Shown here: piece by piece, positions 7,778 to 14,699 of the stretch | Layout of the letters: every line of letters starts with the position of its first letter | Numbering within the stretch: position 1 is the stretch's first letter | Assembly: GCF_006715095.1 (NCBI RefSeq) | Contig: NZ_VFMO01000001.1 | Coordinates: 2,046,001-2,110,000, forward strand | From: Yimella lutea | Lineage (GTDB): Bacteria > Actinomycetota > Actinomycetes > Actinomycetales > Dermatophilaceae | Length of the DNA: 64,000 nt | Direction: 5' to 3' | Made by a program: the position numbers and the translations under genes | Notes under the pieces: model-generated | Databases searched by the model: none | What the model saw: the letters and a program-made list of their open reading frames with translations, nothing else | What the model was told of the DNA's origin: nothing

Positions 7778-8251
7778 TTAGTCGCCCGTGCCGTTGAGAA
7801 TCTTCAGGATGCGCGAGTATCCACTGCAGCAGGGGCACTTGCGATCGGCTTCGGCCGCGTGCCGGATCGCCGATTCGCGTGCCCGGACCGCCGCAATCGA
7901 ATCAGCGAGCACAGCCGGAGCGATCCACGCTGACCATTGGTCGCAGAACCGTCCGTCGACACTGGTGACCTCGCTTCGGACGTGGGTGGCGCACAGGAGG
8001 TTGCCGGGGTCGGACTGATCCTCCACCCACTGGCAGAGCTTCGCCTCGATCTGGTCGAGACCGGTCAGCGAACGGTCCTCCCCTCGAGTCTGTGACTTCG
8101 CCGCGAGGCGTCGGGAAGTCTCGACCTCACCGAGGAGCGCCAAGAGCTCGCGCGGACCAATCGGCACGGAGACGTTGTCGGATCGGGAGGCTTCTGCTTC
8201 TGCGGTCAATGCGTCGAGATCGGCGAGGCGCAGGCGGTGGTTTTTGGACAT
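7778..8251 (-). CDS. Hypothetical protein with terminal cysteines, 157 aa
   Basis: 157 aa. An N-terminal helical half (LRLADLDALTAEAEASRSDN, RELLALLGEVETSRRLAAKS) leads to a tryptophan-rich centre (CQWVEDQ, QWSAWIAPAVLADSIAAVRA) and ends in ADRKCPCCSGYSRILKIL, where C-P-C-C could bind a metal. The start is ATG 8251, 6 nt after a motif copy. Similar helical small proteins are common in actinobacteriophage early regions, but this one cannot be assigned. Confidence 0.65.
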   Translation of the reverse strand: MSKNHRLRLADLDALTAEAEASRSDNVSVPIGPRELLALLGEVETSRRLAAKSQTRGEDRSLTGLDQIEAKLCQWVEDQSDPGNLLCATHVRSEVTSVDGRFCDQWSAWIAPAVLADSIAAVRARESAIRHAAEADRKCPCCSGYSRILKILNGTGD

Positions 8252-8257
8252 GCCGAT

Positions 8258-8268
8258 ACGGTGCGACG
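8258..8268 (-). promoter_or_regulatory. Start-associated motif copy 7
   Basis: Exact copy, 6 nt before ATG 8251. Confidence 0.85.
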
Positions 8269-8341
8269 GCCACGAGCGCCCAGCCGTTCTGGACTGACCA
8301 GCTCTGAAACCGGATCTTGTCAGCCCGAGGAGTCAATCGCG

Positions 8342-8449
8342 TTAGCCAATGAGGGGCTGCGAAAGCCAGGCATCGTCAGCGTTGAGCCCGCATCGCTCAG
8401 CAAAGTGCCGAGCGATAAGAAGGGCGCCGACACGTCGGGCATTCTTCAT
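8342..8449 (-). CDS. Possible 35-aa peptide gene
   Basis: In the 309-bp gap between two motif-driven genes, ATG 8449 opens 35 codons: MKNARRVGALLIARHF, then AERCGLNADDAWLSQPLIG. The composition is protein-like, but no ribosome site or motif copy precedes it. The gap also holds an ATCGCTC/GAGCGAT inverted repeat (about 8388-8416), which may be a weak hairpin. Confidence 0.25.
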   Translation of the reverse strand: MKNARRVGALLIARHFAERCGLNADDAWLSQPLIG

Positions 8450-8581
8450 CGCAAGGGCTGCGAGGCGATCTCACAGAGCGATCGCTGTCGCCTGATCCGC
8501 GTCGACGGTCCCGGTCTGGCACTCGCGCACTTGAGCGTTGACCTGCAGCTCGCTCTATCTACCTCAGGGCCAGCTCGCCCG

Positions 8582-8989
8582 TCAGTAAGACTTCCCGTGC
8601 AACTGCTCGCGGCTGGCGTTGTACGCCATCTTCTGACGGACAACGGAGTCGATATCGACGTCGAGAGAGTTCAGCATGTCGAGGCACCGAATGAGGCAGT
8701 CGGCGATCTCCACAGCGACACCTTCGGGCTTCATCGTCTCGTGCCATTGCTCGTCGCCGTAGAGCGCACGACCGTCGGCCATCACGGTGACCTCGTCGAC
8801 GGATCGGTCGTCGCCAGCCTCAGTGCTGGCGTACCAGACCGCCGGCCGTCCGGCGCGGTGTTCTTCGAGTGCTTCGGCCAGTTCGGAAACGGCGAGCATG
8901 AGCATCTCGCCCATGTTGCGGTCGCTGTCCCAGAAGCCCTTGTCGGCGGCGTTCGCGTGAATCTTCTCGGCGTACTCGTTGAGGTTCAT
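8582..8989 (-). CDS. MazG-like nucleotide pyrophosphohydrolase
   Basis: 135 aa. MazG-type enzymes hydrolyse nucleoside triphosphates to monophosphates. EMLMLAVSELAEALEEHRAG (about residues 28-47) gives the first metal-binding ExxE-type helix. GVAVEIADCLIRCLDMLNSL (about residues 88-110) gives the second, with the EIADCLIR acid pair. Length suits a single-domain MazG-like protein, which phages and plasmids often carry, perhaps to manage (p)ppGpp or dNTP pools. Start ATG 8989, 6 nt after a motif copy that overlaps the tail of the preceding gene. Confidence 0.85.
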   Translation of the reverse strand: MNLNEYAEKIHANAADKGFWDSDRNMGEMLMLAVSELAEALEEHRAGRPAVWYASTEAGDDRSVDEVTVMADGRALYGDEQWHETMKPEGVAVEIADCLIRCLDMLNSLDVDIDSVVRQKMAYNASREQLHGKSY

Positions 8990-8993
8990 GGCT

Positions 8994-9395
8994 CTACGGT
9001 GCGACGGCCGTATCGCCGCGTTCACGTGCGGACAGCACCGCCTGGCGGTAGGCAACCCCAGAGTCCAGGTCGATGTTGTGCGCGGCCGCAATCCGGTGCA
9101 GCGCAATCGCCGCGTCACAAAGCCCAGCAAGGTCGTCCTTACCCTGGAACTGGTGTTTCGCGATCCGGCCGACGGCATCCATGAGATCGAGAACGACGTC
9201 TCGAACATCGTCCGGCGGATCGACCTCGAGCCTACGGTCGTGATGACCAGTCAGGTGCCGCGCGAGTTCCCCTTCGGCTTCTGCGCGACTGTGCCGGACC
9301 CCGGTCGTCCAGTACGACGTGAGAGTGCACGTACACAGTGCCCGGTGTCCGAACTCGTCGGAATCGAAGCGGGGCGGATACACCGGCTCAGGCAC
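8994..9395 (-). CDS. Hypothetical protein, 133 aa
   Basis: GTG 9395 is chosen because GGAAGAAGAAGG lies about 7 nt upstream. GTG 9440 in frame would overlap the upstream gene by 53 bp. N-terminal PEPVYPPRFDSDEF is followed by ALCTCTLTSYW and histidine-rich ELARHLTGHHDRRLEV, then a helical C-terminus (IALHRIAAAHNIDLDSG). The end of the gene is shared with the motif for the MazG-like gene. No family recognised. Confidence 0.55.
   Translation of the reverse strand: MPEPVYPPRFDSDEFGHRALCTCTLTSYWTTGVRHSRAEAEGELARHLTGHHDRRLEVDPPDDVRDVVLDLMDAVGRIAKHQFQGKDDLAGLCDAAIALHRIAAAHNIDLDSGVAYRQAVLSARERGDTAVAP
8996..9006 (-). promoter_or_regulatory. Start-associated motif copy 8
   Basis: Exact copy, 6 nt before ATG 8989. 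It overlaps the last codons of the upstream gene, whose stop TAG lies within the motif and its spacer (A-V-A-P-stop). Confidence 0.85.
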
Positions 9396-9894
9396 GTCGA
9401 CCTTCTTCTTCCAGCGGCCACTGAAGGAGCGGGACGTCACGGCGGACGTACAGCGGGTGCCGCGGATGTCCGTCCTTAGTGGTGCCGAGCGCGTGGAGTG
9501 CAGCGCCAGCGCTCTTCACGACGACGATTCGATCAGCTCGTCCGTGAACACCCCATGCCGCGACACGCAGTCCGGGGGAGTCGATCGCCCGGCGGAGGTA
9601 CTCGTCGTTCTCCGAGCCGACCGGGTCGGCGACAGTGCGAAGTACGGCGGGAGTGGTTGCGCGGTACGCGAACAGGTTGACGACCTGGAGCGCTTGGCAG
9701 CCCTCGCGCTTGGCGAAACCGACGCATCGGCGGATCGTCGGGTCGTCGAGGTCGGCGTCAGCTGTCGAGGGATTGAGCATGATGAACGTGGCGACGTTCT
9801 CGCCGTCGCCCCAACGACGGGTCAGGCGGTAGCGGTATAGACCATCGTCCGAAAGGTCTGCGGTGCCCGATCCGAACCGAATCCGCTCAGTCAT
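9388..9894 (-). CDS. DUF1643-family protein
   Basis: 168 aa. Matches the DUF1643 pattern of phages and plasmids: ATFIMLNPSTADADLDDPTI (about residues 36-55), RRCVGFAKREGCQALQVVNL, FAYRATTP, and late VAAWGVHGRA. Biochemical function is not established for the family. ATG 9894 overlaps the upstream stop by 8 bp, so it is coupled to the gene at 9887-10336. The C-terminal tail is acidic then basic (PLEEEGRRA). Confidence 0.8.
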   Translation of the reverse strand: MTERIRFGSGTADLSDDGLYRYRLTRRWGDGENVATFIMLNPSTADADLDDPTIRRCVGFAKREGCQALQVVNLFAYRATTPAVLRTVADPVGSENDEYLRRAIDSPGLRVAAWGVHGRADRIVVVKSAGAALHALGTTKDGHPRHPLYVRRDVPLLQWPLEEEGRRA

Positions 9895-10336
9895 CGGCGC
9901 TGCCCAGCGCCTCGGCCAGCAGTTCGGAGATCTCCTCGATACGCAACTGTTCGACGGCACGACGGCCACCACCGAATCCTCCGGCAGCGTCGTAGGCGGC
10001 GCGTTCCCGGTCGGCGATGTCTGGGTCGATCTGCCGGAAGTCGAGTGTGCTCGCCAGTCCGCGACAGGCGATCTGTAGGACGGCCTCGGCCAGAGCACGC
10101 GCATCCGAAGTCGAAGTGACGGTTCCTGTGGCCTCGTCGCGGATGATCAGTTCGTGGTCGGATGTGCAGTAGTCGCCGACGGAGAGGACGCGCAGGTGGT
10201 CACCGGTGGCGCAACTGCCGAGGACGTCGAGCCGCAGTCCGAGCGCGGCACGGAACTGATCGCCGATCTCGTCTCGCGCGTACAGCGCACGCAGCTCGGC
10301 GGAGGCCAGCACGTCAAGCAGGGGAGAGGTGTTCAT
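9887..10336 (-). CDS. Hypothetical protein, 149 aa
   Basis: MNTSPLLDVLASAELRALYA start at ATG 10336, 6 nt after a motif copy. Helical N-terminus, then a beta-rich part (DHLRVLSVGDYCTSDHELII, TGTVTSTSDARALAEAVLQI) and the C-terminal helix VEQLRIEEISELLAEALG. No catalytic signature. First gene of a coupled chain with the DUF1643 gene. Confidence 0.65.
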   Translation of the reverse strand: MNTSPLLDVLASAELRALYARDEIGDQFRAALGLRLDVLGSCATGDHLRVLSVGDYCTSDHELIIRDEATGTVTSTSDARALAEAVLQIACRGLASTLDFRQIDPDIADRERAAYDAAGGFGGGRRAVEQLRIEEISELLAEALGSADD

Positions 10337-10500
10337 GTAGCGACGGTGCGACGGCAGTCGAACGACAGCGGTGAGTCGTCGCAACTATGCGCCGCGGTGA
10401 GGTGTGGACCGCCCGTGTTGTGGTTCGGGCAGACGACCGGGATCAGGGCTGGTTTCGTCGTTTGGACAGCGACCCAGCGATGGACGGGGTCGCCGGCCAA
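10333..10500 (-). CDS. Possible small protein, 55 aa, TTG start
   Basis: A reverse-strand frame ending in TGA that overlaps the next ATG (ATGA at 10336-10333). It reads LAGDPVHRWVAVQTTKPALI, then PVVCPNHNTGGPHLTAAHSC and ends RRTVAT, where RRT is encoded by the motif copy itself. CPNH..H..H.C could bind a metal. There is no ATG or GTG upstream, only TTG 10500, so the start is weak. Confidence 0.35.
   Translation of the reverse strand: MAGDPVHRWVAVQTTKPALIPVVCPNHNTGGPHLTAAHSCDDSPLSFDCRRTVAT
10343..10353 (-). promoter_or_regulatory. Start-associated motif copy 9
   Basis: Exact copy, 6 nt before ATG 10336. Confidence 0.85.
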
Positions 10501-10773
10501 CGCGGACGCAACGGGACTCGTCGCCGAGCTGCGCGTAACTATCCGTCATCCGTTTTTCTCTTCTCGTGCGCGGCCTAGCTGTACTGACCGGACAACTAGA
10601 GGGTGGCGAGCAAGAAGCGCCACGCGATGAGCTGACCGACTTCGGTGGATCGCCACGTCCCCGTCCCCTACGGTCCGGTCTGTGCGAGCCAAGCGGCCCT
10701 GACGGAGGCGGTGCGTGCTACCGCCAGTCACCGCCATCCAAGAATGACGTACCCGCGCGGCAAGATGGAAGCC

Positions 10774-12006
10774 ATGAACCTCACCCGCCCCGAAACCACG
10801 CACGACGTCGTCATTATCGGCGCTGGCAACGCCGGCATCGCGCTGGCCGCTCGGCTACGTCGTGACGATCCCGATCTGGACATCGCCATCGTCAGCCCCG
10901 AAGGGCTGCACACCTATCGCCCGCTGCTTTCCTACGTTGGTGCAGGGCTTGCGACGCTGCGCAGGGCGCAACGGCCTCAAAGCAAGCAGATCCCTGCGGG
11001 ATGCACTTGGTATCGCGAATCGGTCGTCGAGTTGACCCCCGCTCCAGTCTCAGGCGAGGTGGACGCGACAAGCGCGCATCAGGTGCATACAGATGCCGGA
11101 CGGCGTATCAGCGCCACCGATGTCGTCGTGTGCCCCGGCACCCACATTGACTGGGACGCCACCCCCGGACTGCGTCAGGCATGCGCTTCACCTCACGCCT
11201 CGACGAACTACGAGCCGACCATGGCCAGCGCAACATGGGACATGCTCAAGAACCTGCGCCAGGGCAACGCGGTGTTCACCATCTCGAGCCACAACGCACC
11301 CTGCCCGTCCGTTGGCCTCAAGCCACTGTTTCTCGCCGCGGACCACTGGCGCCGCGAAGGGCGCCTCGAGAACATCACGATGACCGTGCTCAACGAGAAC
11401 AGCGACTTCACCGGCCTACCCCGCGCGAACAACGAGATCGACTCCCGCCTGCGACGCCTCGGTGTCCACGTGCGTTCCGGTATCACCATCGAATCCATTG
11501 ACGCAGACTCGCGCCACGTCATCACGCGCGACGTCGACGGCAACGCTACTCATTGGCCCTACGACGCATTGCACGTCGTACCAGCCCACCGTGGCCACGA
11601 CTGGGTCGCCGACGCAGGTATCGCTCGACCCGAGACAGGCCTGATTGACATCGACGAAAACACCCTGCATCACCGGCGAAACGACGGGATCTGGTCACTA
11701 GGGGACGCCGCGCAACTCGGTACCGCCTCCTCTGGTGGCGGTCTACGACGCCAGGTCCCCGTCCTCAGTGACAACCTCATCGCACGCCGCAACGGCCAAC
11801 CCCTCGCGGCCCGCTATGACGGGTACAGCGTCGCACCAATCCCGATCGATCGGCGCCACCTCATCTTGGCAGAGTGGGACCGTCAGGGCCACGAGGAAAA
11901 GACCCTGTCATTCATCTCTCTGGCGCGGCCCAGAATGGCCACTTTCGCCTTCGACCTCTTCGCCCAACCGCTGATCTACTGGCATCGCCTCCTGAAGGGG
12001 AAATGA
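10774..12006 (+). CDS. FAD-dependent oxidoreductase, sulfide:quinone oxidoreductase-like
   Basis: 410 aa from ATG 10774 (MNLTRPETT), chosen for GGAAG 6 nt upstream; ATG 10765 or 10744 are alternatives. DVVIIGAGNAGIALAARLRR is the N-terminal FAD-binding GxGxxG fold. NAPCPSVGLKPLFLAADHWRREG matches the region of type II/SQR flavoproteins around the first redox cysteine. SLGDAAQLGTASSGGGLRRQ resembles the second FAD-contact segment (GD), though a second active-site cysteine is not obvious there. It is a stand-alone gene without the start-associated motif, next to an IS481-type remnant, so it may be metabolic cargo (sulfide or other thiol oxidation). Substrate is inferred only from fold. Confidence 0.75.
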   Translation: MNLTRPETTHDVVIIGAGNAGIALAARLRRDDPDLDIAIVSPEGLHTYRPLLSYVGAGLATLRRAQRPQSKQIPAGCTWYRESVVELTPAPVSGEVDATSAHQVHTDAGRRISATDVVVCPGTHIDWDATPGLRQACASPHASTNYEPTMASATWDMLKNLRQGNAVFTISSHNAPCPSVGLKPLFLAADHWRREGRLENITMTVLNENSDFTGLPRANNEIDSRLRRLGVHVRSGITIESIDADSRHVITRDVDGNATHWPYDALHVVPAHRGHDWVADAGIARPETGLIDIDENTLHHRRNDGIWSLGDAAQLGTASSGGGLRRQVPVLSDNLIARRNGQPLAARYDGYSVAPIPIDRRHLILAEWDRQGHEEKTLSFISLARPRMATFAFDLFAQPLIYWHRLLKGK

Positions 12007-12022
12007 TCCAGGCAAGAGCGGG

Positions 12023-12237
12023 TCAAGCGCCTCGGTCGAGACCATCAGCGAGTAGGTCCCGAGCTTGCCTGGTCGCAATCGGCAGCGCGGCAGTCAGAGC
12101 CACAGCGGGAACCGACACGGCATTGGCCTGCTGCTTATAGAACCCGCAAGCTGCATATCGCGCCCCGCCGATAGCTGATCGGCAGGGGTCGTTCTTGCAA
12201 CCTCCTGCCCGAGGTTCGCTGGAGAGGCGAGGATCGA
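12023..12237 (-). pseudogene. C-terminal fragment of an unknown protein
   Basis: The reverse-strand frame reads KVDPRLSSEPRAGGCKNDPC, then RSAIGGARYAACGFYKQQAN and ends ARDLLADGLDRGA. It looks coding, but its upstream part runs directly into the transposase remnant at 12241 with no start between. It is probably a gene truncated at its 5' end by that insertion. Family not recognised; the C-K-N-D-P-C pair suggests a metal site. Confidence 0.4.
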
Positions 12238-12240
12238 CCT

Positions 12241-12510
12241 TTAGATGTACTGATCGGGGACGTTGATCAATCGTGAGAAGGGCGGCTGGTTCCCGCAGGC
12301 TGTATGGGGACGGTGCTGGTTGTAGTAATGGAGCCATCCGGCGAGTTCGCCTCAGCGCTCAGCCTCCGAGGTGTAACACCGGGCGTAGGCCCAGCCGTCG
12401 GCCATGGTGCGATGGAAGCGTTCGATCTTGCCGTTGGTCTGCGGCCGATAGGGCGTGGTGCGTTTGTGCTTGCTCCTCAGCTCAGCGCAGGTGTCGCGCC
12501 ACAGATGTGA
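12241..12510 (-). mobile_element. IS481/IS3-type transposase C-terminal remnant
   Basis: Reads HLWRDTCAELRSKHKRTTPY, RPQTNGKIERFHRTMADGWA, then YARCYTSEAER-stop-GELAGWLHYYNQHRPH and ends SRLINVPDQY. RPQTNGKIERFHRT is the DDE-domain segment carrying the catalytic Glu of IS481 transposases, and YNQHRPH is its usual C-terminal block. The N-terminal two thirds, including both catalytic Asp, are absent, and an in-frame TGA splits what remains. A dead element. Confidence 0.8.
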
Positions 12511-13253
12511 GCGGTGCCGGACCGCTGCGGCGTGACGGTCGCCTTCCGCACCAACCGACCCGTCTCGACGTAGCACTCCACCTTCGCCGTCTTCGTGGTC
12601 GAGGACACCACGACCAGCGGATCTCCGCCGATGCGGCGCGTCATGGCGACAACCTCGTAGGTCACGCCCTCAAACCAGGTGCTGCTGTCTACGAGCTTCA
12701 CCGCAGCGGCGCGAGCCTCAGCCTGGGAGGCGTACGACGACGTTTCAGGGCTGGGAAAGCGCCCGGTCGCCACGACGTAGTAGCGCGTCTGGGTCTTACC
12801 CTTCGGCGCGACCGCCTTCGTGGTGCGGCTGCTCGCGACGCACGAGCCACGACGGAAGGAGACGACTTCGGACTCCTTGACGCCGAGCTCCTTCAGCGCC
12901 AGCCGGCGCAGGTGCTCCACGTCGCCCGCCTTCGCGGCCGCAACCTCCAGCGTGACGCTGCGCTGCTTGACGTCCTTCCACCGCGCGGGCGTCTCGGTCA
13001 TCAGCGGGATCGCCTCGCAGTCATCCCACTTGCTGAGGTTGTCAATGCGCGACTGCGATAGTTCGCGGGCGTCGGCCAGCGGCATCGGTTCGTGCTGGAC
13101 CAAGTGGACACTGGACGTGGTGGAGATGGTGCCGTTGTAAGCGTCGTAACCGAACTCGGACGTGGCGTCCGCGACCATCTGGAGGTACGCGGCCTGCACA
13201 TCAGCGGTTCCGGTATAGACGGCCTCGAAGGTGCACGAACCCATTGTTCTCAT
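12477..13253 (-). CDS. Hypothetical protein whose 3' end runs into an IS remnant
   Basis: 258-aa frame from ATG 13253 (MRTMGSCTFEAVYTG) or ATG 13244. The body is protein-like: SEFGYDAYNGTISTTSSVHL, VKQRSVTLEVAAAKAGDVEH, YYVVATGRFPSPETSSYASQ, YEVVAMTRRIGGDPLVVVSS. About the last 12 residues (RSGTAHICGATPALS) lie in sequence shared with the transposase remnant, so the native C-terminus has been replaced or lost. A variant motif at 13296 lies 42 nt upstream. Function unknown. Confidence 0.6.
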   Translation of the reverse strand: MRTMGSCTFEAVYTGTADVQAAYLQMVADATSEFGYDAYNGTISTTSSVHLVQHEPMPLADARELSQSRIDNLSKWDDCEAIPLMTETPARWKDVKQRSVTLEVAAAKAGDVEHLRRLALKELGVKESEVVSFRRGSCVASSRTTKAVAPKGKTQTRYYVVATGRFPSPETSSYASQAEARAAAVKLVDSSTWFEGVTYEVVAMTRRIGGDPLVVVSSTTKTAKVECYVETGRLVRKATVTPQRSGTAHICGATPALS

Positions 13254-13295
13254 CCGTTCTGGTCATGTGCCGGTGTGTCCGGCGGGTATGTCAGA

Positions 13296-13306
13296 ACGGT
13301 GCGACA
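13296..13306 (-). promoter_or_regulatory. Start-associated motif, variant TGTCGCACCGT, leadered
   Basis: 10 of 11 bases. The codon 6 nt downstream is ATA instead of ATG, and the likely start is at 13253 or 13244. The A expected at +1 is kept. Confidence 0.6.
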
Positions 13307-13319
13307 CAGCTCGGCCGCC

Positions 13320-13625
13320 TCAGGCGATGAACTGCCCCCTGGTCGCGTCGATCGCCGGCTGGACACGAAGAATGAACCCCGGCCCCATGACCTGCTGGTA
13401 CCGGCTCATCACCGCGACAAAGTTCCCCGAGGCGTACAGCTGAACTGTGCGGCGGTCGTCGTCCATGCCGCACTCCATCGCGAGTCGCGCACCAGCAGCC
13501 AACGCTTCGGCTTCGGTCCGGTACAGCCACACATCGAGTCGACGGTTGCCGCTGTACCCGAGGTGAGCCAACGTCCAGAACTGCGCGGTGATGCCGGTCC
13601 CAGCGGGACGGTTCTGATCAGACAT
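13320..13625 (-). CDS. Hypothetical protein, 101 aa
   Basis: MSDQNRPAGTGITAQFWTLA, then LGYSGNRRLDVWLYRTEAEA, RRTVQLYASGNFVAVMSRYQ and a C-terminal VQPAIDATRGQFIA. A mixed alpha/beta fold with no catalytic motif. ATG 13625 overlaps the stop of the upstream HTH gene (TGATG), so the two are coupled. Function unknown. Confidence 0.65.
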   Translation of the reverse strand: MSDQNRPAGTGITAQFWTLAHLGYSGNRRLDVWLYRTEAEALAAGARLAMECGMDDDRRTVQLYASGNFVAVMSRYQQVMGPGFILRVQPAIDATRGQFIA

Positions 13626-13981
13626 CAGTTGGCTCGATTCCGTGCGGCGTGGTCCGTCTTCGGCTCGTTGTCCGGCGACCAGAGCTGGACCGTCCGGTAA
13701 GCAACGCCGGCGGAGGTGGCGACGCGGTTGCGGTTGGCGCCCTGGCGCAGCGCGGTGAGCACGGCCTTCTTACGCACCACGGTTGCCTGGGTGATGACCG
13801 ACGCGAGCACCGAGCACATCGTCAAAGGGAAGCTGATCCCGTGACGCCCGGCGCTGGACGCCGACCACTCGTCGATCGCGTCGGCGGCCTGACGCAACCG
13901 GGCCGAGAAGTCAACCAGGTCACGATGCAGCGCGGTAGGGGAGAGGTCTGTCGCCGCAGAAGCGGGGTTGATGTTGGACAT
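13625..13981 (-). CDS. Hypothetical protein with C-terminal HTH-like segment, 118 aa
   Basis: Start ATG 13981, 6 nt after an exact motif copy. A helical N-terminus (LHRDLVDFSARLRQAADAID) precedes ATVVRKKAVLTALRQGANRN, RVATSAGVAYRTVQLW, which reads as helix-turn-helix: RNRVATSAGVAYRTVQLW fits a recognition-helix spacing. It could be a small DNA-binding regulator of this element. First gene of a coupled pair. Confidence 0.6.
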   Translation of the reverse strand: MSNINPASAATDLSPTALHRDLVDFSARLRQAADAIDEWSASSAGRHGISFPLTMCSVLASVITQATVVRKKAVLTALRQGANRNRVATSAGVAYRTVQLWSPDNEPKTDHAARNRAN

Positions 13982-13987
13982 GGCGTG

Positions 13988-13998
13988 ACGGTGCGACG
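13988..13998 (-). promoter_or_regulatory. Start-associated motif copy 10
   Basis: Exact copy, 6 nt before ATG 13981. A second, imperfect copy lies 24 bp further upstream. Confidence 0.85.
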
Positions 13999-14011
13999 GT
14001 GTTGATGCTTG

Positions 14012-14022
14012 ACGGTGCGACC
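14012..14022 (-). promoter_or_regulatory. Start-associated motif, variant GGTCGCACCGT, tandem
   Basis: 10 of 11 bases, same orientation as the copy at 13988. No ATG follows at the usual spacing (ATC instead), so it may be a decayed start or a second promoter. Confidence 0.55.
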
Positions 14023-14083
14023 CGGCCCAGCCATTCTGACGCCACCAGTGATCGGACTGGCACAACATCTCGAGGGGACCACC

Positions 14084-14554
14084 ATGACGCGCCCGACGCG
14101 CAGGACCATCACGAAGCTGACCGCCGCATTGAGCGCACCGCTGCTGACCGGACTGCTCGTCGGATGCTCAGGCGACAGTGGCGGCGACTACGACACCGCG
14201 GTTCTGTCCAGCGTCACCGATCAGAAGTCCGCCGACCAGTTCTGCGTCAACGCGATGCACGCTGGCAACGCGGACGACATCCGATCGGTCTACGCGAAGC
14301 TGCGCGGCCAAGACCTGGAGGGCGAACCGAAGCTGGCTGCCGAGAGTGGGTTCAGCCAGGACAGTGTCGAGTGCGACATCACCGGTAGCGAAAAGCACTT
14401 CCTCGTGTCGTTCTCTTCGGGCCGCGATGCCGGACCCGCAGATGGCGCCACGGCCACGAAGAACGGCGTCACCGTCTCGGCCGACATGAACTCGATGGGC
14501 CCGGACGTGCAGTCCGCCCTCGACGACTTCGCCAAGAACGTCCGCGCCCAATGA
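14084..14554 (+). CDS. Lipoprotein, 156 aa
   Basis: Starts at ATG 14084 with GAGGGG upstream. The N-terminus is a lipoprotein signal: basic MTRPTRRTITK, hydrophobic LTAALSAPLLTGLL and a lipobox LLVGC with the lipidated cysteine at about residue 28. The mature part is acidic and mostly polar (SADQFCVNAMHAGNADDIRS, GVTVSADMNSMGPDVQSALD). Two further cysteines could form a disulfide. It probably sits on the outer face of the membrane, perhaps for transfer or surface exclusion given the conjugation genes downstream. Last gene before the compositional island. Confidence 0.75.
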   Translation: MTRPTRRTITKLTAALSAPLLTGLLVGCSGDSGGDYDTAVLSSVTDQKSADQFCVNAMHAGNADDIRSVYAKLRGQDLEGEPKLAAESGFSQDSVECDITGSEKHFLVSFSSGRDAGPADGATATKNGVTVSADMNSMGPDVQSALDDFAKNVRAQ

Positions 14555-14699
14555 CGCGCGGCAGCCGCGTGACCGACCGGCGCTAGCCGGAGCCTGGCCG
14601 ATAGGCGGTAGCCGAAACCAACGGAGCAACCAACCGACCGACCGAAGCCAACAGCCGAGCCAGCCGGAACCGGACCAACCAACAGAAGCCAGTAGTGAG

